From contig JAPLOA010000077.1 in the NCBI GenBank assembly GCA_026400835.1, forward strand, positions 1 to 64,000: a stretch of 64,000 bases of DNA. Reading direction: 5' to 3'. Position numbers and translations under genes: made by a program. Below are positions 1 through 8,259 of the stretch, piece by piece (positions within the stretch are counted from its first letter, which is position 1; the number at the start of each line of letters is the position of its first letter). The stretch comes from Planctomycetales bacterium (GTDB taxonomy: Bacteria; Planctomycetota; Planctomycetia; Planctomycetales; Planctomycetaceae). The notes beneath the pieces were generated by a model. It was not told where the DNA came from. It did no database searches and saw nothing but the letters and a program-made list of their open reading frames with translations.

Positions 1-152
1 AGGTTGTTCTTGCATTGAGTTCGGCGAGCCGCCTCGCGGGCCTGTTGAACAGCCGGAAGCAGCAGCGCGATAAGAATGGCGATAATGGCAATGACAACGA
101 GTAACTCAATCAGCGTAAATCCGCGAGATTGAATGCGGGAACGAGAGATCAT
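1..152 (-). CDS. DUF1559 pseudopilin-like protein, N-terminal part (cut by window edge)
   Basis: Only the first ~50 codons are in the window; the rest lies beyond base 1. The start ATG is at 150-152 on the minus strand. The visible part has a short basic leader, then the type IV pilin-like methylation motif GFTLIELL, a long hydrophobic helix ([17 protein letters not shown]) and the charged [15 protein letters not shown] segment. That combination is the signature of planctomycete DUF1559 proteins, which occur in dozens of copies per genome and are thought to be exported by a type II secretion or pilus-like machine. The role of the individual protein cannot be told. It resembles the complete DUF1559 protein at 15921-17039 almost residue for residue over this stretch. 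Family call is firm; function is unknown. Confidence 0.93.
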   Translation of the reverse strand, partial: MISRSRIQSRGFTLIELLVVIAIIAILIALLLPAVQQAREAARRTQCKNN

Positions 153-454
153 GATGGAAACACTCCAAAGCGAATTTGATTAGATCTGAGGATGAGTCTG
201 AGAATCGTCGTGTGCTATCAAGTCCCCCCACCGCCCGGCAGCCCCGGTTCGCACGCTCAACACAAACCGAACGGAACACGCTTGTGGAGAGCGAACCGAA
301 AGTTTGGTTGAGCGCGCGAACGCGAGCTGAACAGAACGTGGGAACTGAAGCGAAACGTGCGCGTACGGTGCGGCACATGCAGGGACGAGGATCTTCAACA
401 GCGACTCGAATCAAAACTCGAGCAAAGTGAAGACCAAAGAGGCGGCAAGAGTGC
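153..454. other. Intergenic region upstream of the DUF1559 gene
   Basis: About 300 bases between two minus-strand genes. It should carry the promoter and leader of the DUF1559 gene ending at 152. The stretch around 255-345 is rich in GAAC/GAACG-like words, but they are not regularly spaced and form no clear palindrome. I see no RNA gene, terminator or credible small ORF. Confidence 0.5.
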
Positions 455-1102
455 TCAGACGATCTTCGGAGGAGGGAGCGGCGGCCGAAGAGTTGTTGGG
501 CTCAACCGTTCTGAAATTTCGCGCACGATTTCTGTGATCTCGACAGAGTTCGTGACAGGAACAACTCGAGCAGGAACAATCGTGGTCGGAAAGCACATGG
601 AGAAAGAAGGCTGTCCCTGACACTCTGAAGCGTAAACTGTCAAAACCCACTTCGAAGTTTTGGTGCGGGCAGTCACTTTCGGAATTTGAGGCGTTGCTGT
701 CTGTTGCTCATTGCGGGCCGCTGTGATTGACTCATCACACTTTACCCCGGAGCCATTTTTTTTCGTCTTTGAGCACAGAGCACACGGCTTCTTTACGGTT
801 GCTGTTTCCTTTTCTGCAGCAGCCATCACATGGTCCGGCAGGCTGACTCCGTTAGCCTTCGCCCAGGCAACTTTTTGGGAGTTCGTAAAGCAGCAGCATT
901 TCTTCCAGCATTGCTCCGCAGAGCGACAGCCGCAGGGACGATTCTGACATGGGAACGGTTGAGACAGGTCCTTCTCAACCCCGTCTGATGGCCACAGGCT
1001 GACAGGCATTGGCAGGAGCACCGCACAGAACACGAACGCGACCGACAGGCAGCTCAGCCAGCGGTACATCGGGTTCGATAACTTGCGGTACGGAGTTCTC
1101 AT
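455..1102 (-). CDS. Cys-rich secreted or membrane-anchored planctomycete protein
   Basis: A 215-residue protein of unknown function. A hydrophobic segment at residues ~15-34 looks like a signal peptide or N-terminal anchor, so the rest should lie outside the cytoplasm. Residues ~50-92 hold a dense Cys cluster (C52, C57, C59, C65, C69, C70, C71) followed by the conserved-looking stretch KVAWAKANGVSLPDHV. From memory this block (CGC..AEQCW..CCC..., then WA...GV..P) recurs in many planctomycete secreted proteins; it may bind metal or form disulfides, but that is inference. The C-terminal third has two more Cys, is proline-rich and ends abruptly. ATG at 1102 is chosen over an upstream TTG at 1105. 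The ATG at 1069, closer to the hydrophobic core, is also possible. No strong ribosome site precedes either. Confidence 0.75.
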   Translation of the reverse strand: MRTPYRKLSNPMYRWLSCLSVAFVFCAVLLPMPVSLWPSDGVEKDLSQPFPCQNRPCGCRSAEQCWKKCCCFTNSQKVAWAKANGVSLPDHVMAAAEKETATVKKPCALCSKTKKNGSGVKCDESITAARNEQQTATPQIPKVTARTKTSKWVLTVYASECQGQPSFSMCFPTTIVPARVVPVTNSVEITEIVREISERLSPTTLRPPLPPPKIV

Positions 1103-1351
1103 CAAAGCTTTATGGGGTTAAACCCATGGTCTGATAGTCACAGCCGGCTCGCTCTCCACGACGCATATACTAGCTCTCCCGGGATCCCGGATTGGATCCG
1201 GATTGACGTTCAAACGTTAATTCTCAGTCCCGGGAGCGGTCGTTGAGGAAATGGTTCTCTATAAGCTGTTGAAATTGCGTGCTGTTGTGACTACGAACCC
1301 TTACAACTCTCGCACCCGGAACACAGCGAGCAGGGTTTTCGAGAGGTCTTT

Positions 1352-2305
1352 ATGCAGGTTATTGAGACACGGCAGTTGTGCCGCAGCTATGGTTCGCGTC
1401 GAGGCATTACGGACATCAATCTGACGATCTCAGCTGGAGAGATCTTCGGTTTTCTTGGGCCGAATGGTGCCGGGAAGTCGACGACGATTCGTGTTCTGAT
1501 GGGACTCCTGCGGGCTGGTTCCGGAGTTGCAAACATCTTTGGTCGCGATTGCTGGAGTGAAGGCACGGAGATTCGCCGTGAAGTCGGTTACGTCGCGGGT
1601 GATGTTCGATTGTATCCCTGGCTGACGACTCGCCGAGCCCTCGCGATGCTTTCCAGAATTCATGGTCGCAGCCTGACCCGGAAAGGCTTCGAGTTGGCAG
1701 AGAGGTTTCGACTGGAGCCTGACCTGCCCGTGCGAAAAATGTCGCGTGGCAATCGACAAAAAGTGGCTCTTGTTCTGGCGCTGGTGCATGAGCCGAAACT
1801 GGTGATTCTGGATGAGCCAACATCCGGGCTTGATCCGTTGATGCAGGATACGCTGATGAGTTGCCTTCGCGAAATGGCGGTGAGCGGGCGCACTGTGATG
1901 TTTTCCAGTCACACCTTAAGTGAAGTCGAGACTCTTTGTGATCGGATCGCGATCGTTCGTGATGGGCAGATTGTGGAAGACTCTACGGTGAGTCGCCTGA
2001 AGGCTCAGGCTCCTCGACAGATTGTGGTGACACTTCACGACGGGCAGGATCATCGAAACCTGAAATGGCCCGAGAGCGTTGTCGTGAAGAGCGTTCCAGA
2101 CTCATCGTCTCAGCAAATCATTGCCGAGAGCACTGCGGAACTCGGAGTGAATCGTGAGCAGATCTGCATGTTGGAACTTATCGGTTCGTCTGTTTCCTTT
2201 ATGTCATGGGCGGCTGCTCAGGGATTTGCTGACATTATGATTGGACCACCCTCACTGGAAGTCCTGTTTCGCAAGTACTACGAAACATCAACGGAGGCCG
2301 TATAA
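1352..2305 (+). CDS. ABC transporter ATP-binding protein (NatA/CcmA-like)
   Basis: A 317-residue ABC ATPase that would energise the membrane protein encoded next. It has Walker A (GPNGAGKS, residues ~36-43), the signature MSRGNRQK (in place of the usual LSGGQ), Walker B with catalytic Glu (LVILDEPTSGLD) and the H-loop His (SSHTLSEVE). The C-terminal ~90 residues form the extension common in ABC-2 exporters of the Nat/Ccm/Nod group. The stop TAA shares its last base with the ATG of the permease, so the two are translationally coupled. There is no periplasmic binding protein, so an exporter is likely. The substrate cannot be told. Start ATG at 1352 gives the normal length before the first beta strand. 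Confidence 0.93.
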   Translation: MQVIETRQLCRSYGSRRGITDINLTISAGEIFGFLGPNGAGKSTTIRVLMGLLRAGSGVANIFGRDCWSEGTEIRREVGYVAGDVRLYPWLTTRRALAMLSRIHGRSLTRKGFELAERFRLEPDLPVRKMSRGNRQKVALVLALVHEPKLVILDEPTSGLDPLMQDTLMSCLREMAVSGRTVMFSSHTLSEVETLCDRIAIVRDGQIVEDSTVSRLKAQAPRQIVVTLHDGQDHRNLKWPESVVVKSVPDSSSQQIIAESTAELGVNREQICMLELIGSSVSFMSWAAAQGFADIMIGPPSLEVLFRKYYETSTEAV

Positions 2306-3120
2306 TGTTGGGGCTCCTGCAAAAAATCTGGATGGAAGTTCGCTGGCCGGTTCTGTGGCTGAGTCTTGGGCTCTGTGCCATCATGGGCCTGCTGACCGCG
2401 TTGCTTCCCAAGGTTCTGGGCAATATTCATCAGATGTTCGACAAGATGCCGATGGTCAAACCTCTGCTGACGGCATTACTGGGAGTTGATCCGGGCGATC
2501 AGGTTTCGGCTCAACTCTCTCAGGCGTTCCTGTGGGTGCATCCGACGGTGTTGACGCTGTTGTGGGCTCATGAAGTCATGTACTGTTCGCGCATGCCGGC
2601 CGGTGAAATTGATCGAGGTACTGCCGACTTTCTGTTGTGTCTGCCAGTTTCGCGATGGAGTGTTTTCATCTCCGAAACAATCGGCTGGCTGATCAGCGGC
2701 GTGGCAATCCTGTCGCTGGGTTATCTTGGCCATATGGTGGCATCACAGTTTGTTCAGCCGGGCATGCGACTATCGATGTTGCACACTTTGATGGTGATGG
2801 CGAATCTGGCCGCCGTCTATCTGGCGGTCGGGAGTTTTGCGTTTCTGATTTCTGCGTTCAGCGATCGGCGAGGGCGAGCGATTGGAGTGGTCTTTACTGT
2901 GTTGTTGGCTTCGTTTCTGCTGAACTTCCTCGCGCAGTTTCAGGACTGGGCAAAGTCCATTTCGCCGTGGTTGTCCGTGATGGAATACTATCGCCCGGCG
3001 ATCATCATTCAGACTGGCGTGTTTCCGTGGAGTGATGTCAGCGTACTCCTGGTTTCATCGACAGTACTTTGGCTGGCGTCCGGTATGGTGTTCCGGACAC
3101 GAAGTATCTGCACGGTATAA
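2305..3120 (+). CDS. ABC-2 type transporter permease
   Basis: A 271-residue integral membrane protein with about six hydrophobic helices: an N-terminal one (residues ~12-32), then ~80-95, ~110-145 as a pair, ~160-185, ~195-215 and ~240-262. The order and the large loop after the first helix fit the ABC-2 permease fold. It overlaps the upstream ATPase gene by one base, so the two should form a (2+2) exporter in the inner membrane. A few family-typical residues around 'GEIDRGTADFLLCLPVSR' mark the cytoplasmic coupling helix region seen in ABC-2 permeases, where similar 'G.E..LL..P.SR' text is common. The exported substrate is unknown. Confidence 0.88.
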   Translation: MLGLLQKIWMEVRWPVLWLSLGLCAIMGLLTALLPKVLGNIHQMFDKMPMVKPLLTALLGVDPGDQVSAQLSQAFLWVHPTVLTLLWAHEVMYCSRMPAGEIDRGTADFLLCLPVSRWSVFISETIGWLISGVAILSLGYLGHMVASQFVQPGMRLSMLHTLMVMANLAAVYLAVGSFAFLISAFSDRRGRAIGVVFTVLLASFLLNFLAQFQDWAKSISPWLSVMEYYRPAIIIQTGVFPWSDVSVLLVSSTVLWLASGMVFRTRSICTV

Positions 3121-3137
3121 GTTGCCTCGGAAAACCG

Positions 3138-3161
3138 GGACTGGCTGGTCGGAGCCAGTCC
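3138..3161 (+). terminator. Hairpin after the ABC transporter operon
   Basis: A perfect 9-bp stem (GGACTGGCT / AGCCAGTCC) with a 6-base loop starts 18 bases after the permease stop codon. There is no T-run after it, so it is not a classic intrinsic terminator. It may still end or protect the transcript, and it lies between convergent genes. Confidence 0.45.
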
Positions 3162-3289
3162 GATGTGCTTTCCTCAGTGATCTCTACGGCGAGCGGAATA
3201 TGTGGGAGTAGCCGAATTCTCACGAATCCGGCTACAAAGAAACTTCACTCCGATCCGACTGCGGTCACGTCCACAGCAACACTCCGCGA

Positions 3290-4585
3290 CTACTTCGCAG
3301 GGAAGCGCCAGCCGTCAGGAATCCTGGCTCCTTTGCGGACCACAACGATCCCGTCGCGCACCACGACCTCGCCACAGTCACATTCCGGTCCCGGCGCTTC
3401 ACTGGCGACGATTCTGGCATTGCGGCCGATGCAGACGTTCTTGTCCAGCATCGCGCCGTCAATGAAGGCTCCATCACCGATGCCCCAAACCGGTGTTGCA
3501 TCACCAACCGCAAAGAGCTGATCGTCGGTCGTTGGGTAAAAGTCGGCTCCCATGACCACGGTGTTCTTCAGAGTGACATTCTTGCCGATGTGAGTTCTCA
3601 TCCCGACCACGCACTTTTCGATGATTGTCGACGTTCCGATGAAGCAGCCGTCCGCGATCAGGCTGTCGCGAACAGTGCAGGAACCCATGCGTGTTGAAGG
3701 TAGAAACCGCGGGCGCGTAAAGATCGGTGCGCGTCGATCGGCGAACTGGAATGGAGGATTTGTATCGGTCAGAGCGAGGTTTGCATCGTAGAAGGCTTTG
3801 ATTGTTCCGATGTCCTCCCAGTACCCATCGAACAGGTGCGTTTGCACGTGATGATTTTTGATCGCCAGCGGAAAGATATCTTTTCCGAAGTCTTCGTGGT
3901 TTGTTGATTCCAGGAGGTCAACAAGCAGATCGCGATTCCACAGATAGATACCCATGCTGGCCAGATATTCTCGACCGTTGGCTTCGATGCCCATCTTGTC
4001 GATCCACTCAGCCGGAGTTCGGACCCTGGCGAGCGAAGCATCATCTTTAGGTTTTTCGACGAAGCCAGTCACTTTGCCAGTGCCGTCGAGCTGCATGATT
4101 CCAAAACCGCGAGCAGCGTCCGCATGAACTGGAACCGTCGAGATCGTCACATCCGCGTTTGCATTTACGTGAGTCGCCAGCATCTCCCTGAAGTTCATGC
4201 GATAGAGCTGGTCGCCGGAAAGAATCAGAACATACTTGATCCCGTATTCTTTCAGGAAGCGAACCTGCTGGCGGACCGCATCGGCAGTTCCCTGATACCA
4301 GTTTGAACCGTCAAGAGTCTGCTGAGCCGCCAGGATTTCGACAAAGCCGTTGTGGAAGAGGTCAAAGTTGTAAGTCTGGCGAATATGTCGGTGAAGACTG
4401 ACGGAATTGAACTGCGTCAGAACATACATCCGATTGATGTCGCTGTTGATGCAGTTAGAAATTGGGACGTCGATCAGTCGGTACTTACCCCCGAGCGGCA
4501 CGGCGGGCTTCGAACGATACTCCGTTAGCGGCAGCAATCGAGTTCCCTTGCCTCCCCCGAGAATCAGGCAGACGACATGACGCAT
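3290..4585 (-). CDS. glgC: Glucose-1-phosphate adenylyltransferase (ADP-glucose pyrophosphorylase)
   Basis: Makes ADP-glucose from ATP and glucose-1-phosphate, the committed step of bacterial glycogen synthesis, in the cytoplasm. The 431-residue length is normal for GlgC. The N-terminus has the nucleotidyltransferase signature LGGGKGTRLLPLT (residues 9-21), the KPAVPLGGKYRLIDVPISN block (26-44) that carries the effector and substrate lysine, and FVEILAAQQT. Further on are YWEDIGTIKAFYDANLAL and the left-handed beta-helix C-terminal half rich in hexapeptide-like repeats (IEKCVVGMRTHIGKNVTLKN). No glycogen synthase or branching enzyme gene is next to it; the GH15-like gene at 11074-12396 is the only other glucan-related gene here. 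It is a single-gene unit with 200 bases to the next upstream gene. Confidence 0.95.
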   Translation of the reverse strand: MRHVVCLILGGGKGTRLLPLTEYRSKPAVPLGGKYRLIDVPISNCINSDINRMYVLTQFNSVSLHRHIRQTYNFDLFHNGFVEILAAQQTLDGSNWYQGTADAVRQQVRFLKEYGIKYVLILSGDQLYRMNFREMLATHVNANADVTISTVPVHADAARGFGIMQLDGTGKVTGFVEKPKDDASLARVRTPAEWIDKMGIEANGREYLASMGIYLWNRDLLVDLLESTNHEDFGKDIFPLAIKNHHVQTHLFDGYWEDIGTIKAFYDANLALTDTNPPFQFADRRAPIFTRPRFLPSTRMGSCTVRDSLIADGCFIGTSTIIEKCVVGMRTHIGKNVTLKNTVVMGADFYPTTDDQLFAVGDATPVWGIGDGAFIDGAMLDKNVCIGRNARIVASEAPGPECDCGEVVVRDGIVVVRKGARIPDGWRFPAK

Positions 4586-4786
4586 AAACTCATCCCTGTT
4601 GGCAATTAGCGACTTGCAGCGGCAACTTCACACTGAGCCGCAGCTTACCGAATTCCCTCAATTCAGGAAGCGCCGGCGGCTCAGCATCTCGCCCCTGAGA
4701 GCCATTTTCGCAACACGGCAGCTGAACACTCGCAAACTGTGCTGACCCGCGCAAAGATTGTTCCATTCAGCACAGTTTTAAAGCAA

Positions 4787-7700
4787 TCATCGCTTCACGA
4801 CGCACTCATCATGATTCAATAAGGCTTGTGCAAGGACAGTGGCTGCTGCGATTTTGGCGGCACTGATGGATGCCTCTGGCGGCTTCTGACCGATCCTGAT
4901 CAATTGGTCGGCCTCTGTTGGATTCGCTGCAAAATGCTTAAGCTGTTCCTCATAAAGTCGAACCAGAATCTCCTGCTCTTTTGCGTCAGGATGACGACTC
5001 AGGCAGCGCAGGCAGCCCTGATCGACCATCCGGGCCGGGTCGCCATCGGTGTCGCGGTGCAGCGATTCACCAAGGACGCGAGCCGCTTCGACATACTGAA
5101 TTCCGTTCAACAGAATCAGAGCCTGCAGCGGAGAATCCGTGCGTTCTCGTTTCGCCGTACAGACCGCTCGCCGAGGCGCATCAAAGGCCACCATAGCCGG
5201 TGGCGGCCCGGTACGACGCCAATTTGTGTAGAGGCTCCGGCGATAAACGCCATCTCCGCCACTGGCCGCAGCGGGCTTGAAGGATTCCGTCATCTCATAA
5301 GGATTTACCGGCGCACCGCCGATCGCGGGATTGAGAAGTCCGGCGGCCGCCAGTGCATTGTCGCGAATCATCTCTGCTGACAATCGAAAACGAGGCCCCC
5401 GCGCCAGCCACTCATTGTCAGGATCGTCGGTCATCGTCTGCTGATCGGCCATGCTGTTCTGCTGATAGACGTTAGTGAGCACGATGGTGCGAACCAGTTG
5501 TTTCATATCCCAGCCACTGCTGATCAACTGGGCGGCAAGAGCATCCAGTACTTCCGGGTAAAGAGGTCGAGCGCCCTGACTGCCGAAGTCTTCGGATGTT
5601 CGAACCAGTCCTCGCCCAAAAATGCTCTGCCAGACACGATTGACGGTGACTCGAGCAGTCAACGGATGACGCGTATCAGTCAACCAGCGAGCCAATCCCA
5701 GTCGATTCTCAGGAGCGTCCTCAGGAAATGGTGACAGAGCCGCGGGAGTGCCAGCTGTCACTTCATCTCGACGCTGAGCATACTCGCCGCGAAACAGCAC
5801 GTAGGCTTTTTTCGGCTCCGGTAACTCTCGCATCACCATGATTTCTTTCAGCCCGTCATTGAACTTTGCAAGCTCACTGCGAGCTGTCTGCAAAGCCGTC
5901 TGATGCGCGGTCCATTCCGGATCCTGTGCCAGCAGGAAATGCTCAAATAGCTGATTGCGAAGTGACTCGTTAAGTGTATCCGCTGAAGCCTGCAAGTTGA
6001 GTTTCGCATTAGCGACGTCAAAAGTACTCAAAGCCTCCAGTTGACTGAGGTTACGACTGAAGACTCGAAAATCGTCAATCATCCCGCCTTTGAAACCCCG
6101 GTCACGGAATCGTTCGCCCAGAGCGATGTTGTCGCCGCCACCGCCTGTGATTTCACGTGACAACTGGTCTTTGATGATGACTGTGGTGGCTGGTTGTCCG
6201 TTTACAAATATCGCAAGCCCCGTCGCTCGGCTGCTGCCATCGGACGAAACAACAACGTGTGTCCATTCGCCAGGAGTCAGAGGAGTCTCAGCGGCGATCG
6301 ATACTGCATTGCCTGGCCAGAAGTGGATCAGCGACCATTTCAGCCGGCCATCTTCGATCAGCAATTCGTAGCCTCGACTGGCCGCATCGGTCCACGCTCT
6401 TGATCGATGAAACACGACGGCTCGTTCTTTGACATCCGGAGTCTTCAACCACAGCGAAATAGAAAACGGCTCTTCGCGCCGAAAGTTGCCGAGGGGCAGA
6501 TCAACCGGATCATCACCCGTGAATTCAATCGCGTTTCCCTGATGGCCCGGCGTCAGCTTATTCTCGCCGCGAATGTTGGCCGGACTTCCGCCGGTGATCG
6601 CACTTGCGAGCTTGTCACCATCCTGAGTTTCGAATTCATAGCGTGCGAGTTCCGGGAGATTTAACTCCGTTGTCGAACGCTCTGGCTTCATAAGCCACGC
6701 CTCAAATGCGGCTCGTCGAGATTCGCGAAACTCCGCAGACTTCGTTTCGATCTCAGCAACCGCAGTCTGCAGCTCATTCAAACGCTGCTTGCCGGCCGCA
6801 TCGGTCATCGTTAACGCCGGTGTTGGAGGGGAGTTGGTGAAATAGGAGTAAAGTCCCGCTTCGTCCACGTTCTGAAAGATCGAAAAGAACTGGTAGTACT
6901 CCTTCTGAGTGATCGGGTCATACTTGTGATCATGGCAACGAGCACATTCAAAAGTCAGCCCAAGGAATGTTGTGGCAAACGTTTGGACTCGGTCACACAC
7001 GTATTCGACTCGGTACTCTTCCTCGACGCTGCCGCCCTCAGACTCCTGCTGATGCAGACGATTGAAAGCGGTCGCAAGAATCTGTTCATCGCTGGCATTC
7101 GGCAGCAAGTCACCTGCAATCTGCCAGGTGATAAACTGATCGAACGGCATATTGTCATTAAACGATTTGGCAACCCAGTCCCGCCATGGCCACATCTCAC
7201 GTTCTCGATCCACCTGAAAACCATAGCTGTCTGCGTACCGAGCGGTGTCGAGCCAATCGACGGTCATGCGTTCGCCATATTGAGGCGCCGAGAGCAATCG
7301 GTCGATGAGTTTTTCAGTGGCATCTGCAGATTGATCAGCGACAAAAGCCTCAACGTCTTCGACTCGTGGCGGCAGCCCGGTCAAATCAAAGCTGAGTCGT
7401 CGAATCAGAGTTCGGCGATCTGCTGAAGGCTGCAGCTTCAATCCTCGAGCGACCAGGCTATCGCTAACAAGCTCATCAATCTTCCGAGCCGTTTCCTGTG
7501 GCGACGTTTTGATCTTCACGGCCTGCTGATCAAGAGAAATAAACGACCAGTGCGACTCGTACATCGCGCCCTGCTCGATCCATTTCTTCAGAGTTGCCGC
7601 TTCCTGCTCCGTGAGCTTTCCGAGTTTGGCGGCTGGTGGTGGCATTTGCAGGTCCGGGTCGTCCGTCGTGATTCTTTTCAGCACTTCGCTTTCGGAAACA

Positions 7701-7909
7701 TTTTCGAGATTAATGGCTCCTTTGCTGATTGCCGCCTCACGAACATCGAGACGCATATCGGCTTCCCGTTTGGCGTTATCGGGACCGTGACAAAAGAAAC
7801 ATTTGTCGGATAGAATTGGTCGAATGTCGCGATTGAAGGTGACCTTCTCGTCAGCAACAACATTTGCGGCGAACCCGCAAAGAACTAGCAGGAACACGAT
7901 TCGTGACAT
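4787..7909 (-). CDS. PSCyt1 / PSCyt2 (DUF1549) / LamG / PSD1 (DUF1553) protein
   Basis: A 1040-residue exported protein with the full planctomycete set of domains. After a signal peptide (residues 1-19) comes the cytochrome c-like PSCyt1 domain with the haem motif CFFCH (C37, C40, H41). DUF1549 follows at ~155-360 (LIRRLSFDLTGLPP; WLDTARYADSYGF; CARCHDHKYDPI, a second CxxCH). A LamG/concanavalin-like lectin domain lies at ~415-620 (PFSISLWLKTPDV...; DDFRVFSRNLS). DUF1553 spans ~735-1000 (RVTVNRVWQSIFGRGLV; RAVCTAKRERTDSPLQAL). Such proteins are widespread in planctomycetes and are often paired with a DUF1501 gene; none is next to this one. They are suspected to act in periplasmic breakdown of complex polysaccharides, but the activity is unproven. 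Confidence 0.95.
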   Translation of the reverse strand: MSRIVFLLVLCGFAANVVADEKVTFNRDIRPILSDKCFFCHGPDNAKREADMRLDVREAAISKGAINLENVSESEVLKRITTDDPDLQMPPPAAKLGKLTEQEAATLKKWIEQGAMYESHWSFISLDQQAVKIKTSPQETARKIDELVSDSLVARGLKLQPSADRRTLIRRLSFDLTGLPPRVEDVEAFVADQSADATEKLIDRLLSAPQYGERMTVDWLDTARYADSYGFQVDREREMWPWRDWVAKSFNDNMPFDQFITWQIAGDLLPNASDEQILATAFNRLHQQESEGGSVEEEYRVEYVCDRVQTFATTFLGLTFECARCHDHKYDPITQKEYYQFFSIFQNVDEAGLYSYFTNSPPTPALTMTDAAGKQRLNELQTAVAEIETKSAEFRESRRAAFEAWLMKPERSTTELNLPELARYEFETQDGDKLASAITGGSPANIRGENKLTPGHQGNAIEFTGDDPVDLPLGNFRREEPFSISLWLKTPDVKERAVVFHRSRAWTDAASRGYELLIEDGRLKWSLIHFWPGNAVSIAAETPLTPGEWTHVVVSSDGSSRATGLAIFVNGQPATTVIIKDQLSREITGGGGDNIALGERFRDRGFKGGMIDDFRVFSRNLSQLEALSTFDVANAKLNLQASADTLNESLRNQLFEHFLLAQDPEWTAHQTALQTARSELAKFNDGLKEIMVMRELPEPKKAYVLFRGEYAQRRDEVTAGTPAALSPFPEDAPENRLGLARWLTDTRHPLTARVTVNRVWQSIFGRGLVRTSEDFGSQGARPLYPEVLDALAAQLISSGWDMKQLVRTIVLTNVYQQNSMADQQTMTDDPDNEWLARGPRFRLSAEMIRDNALAAAGLLNPAIGGAPVNPYEMTESFKPAAASGGDGVYRRSLYTNWRRTGPPPAMVAFDAPRRAVCTAKRERTDSPLQALILLNGIQYVEAARVLGESLHRDTDGDPARMVDQGCLRCLSRHPDAKEQEILVRLYEEQLKHFAANPTEADQLIRIGQKPPEASISAAKIAAATVLAQALLNHDECVVKR

Positions 7910-8259
7910 TGGGATGCCTCGACGGCGAGAATTGAAGATCTGGTGAGGATCAGACGCACGATGCCATGCGTCTTCGTAGAGCCCGTTCGGACCTTCGCCA
8001 ATTTAGCCCACGGTCAGCCTCAAAGCGAGTGCCGAGTTGCGGAGTCTCATGAGCGATTTTTTCTGAGCCGAAGCGTGCGTGTGACGTTAATCCTGTGATT
8101 TTCGTGGCAGCCTCCTGAACTTGTTGGTTTCGTAGGCAGCAAGCGAGCAGCAATCTTTCCTGAGCACCTTTGCACTTTCGGTGGGTTCGCTCCACAATGG
8201 CGTGCCTGCTTTCATTATCCCTGCAATCGCTCTGCAGTACTTTGTCGCTGAGAAATGCT
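7910..8259. other. Divergent intergenic region
   Basis: About 350 bases between the divergently read PSD1-protein gene and the secreted-protein gene at 8260. It should hold both promoters. The open frame running from 8170 into the gene continues in frame but encodes no leader of its own and is treated as untranslated. No palindrome, RNA gene or terminator stands out. Confidence 0.5.

Noticed and set aside
8170-8259. Extended N-terminus of the secreted protein at 8260
   Set aside because: The in-frame extension lacks signal-peptide character and a ribosome site; the ATG at 8260 gives a clean leader.
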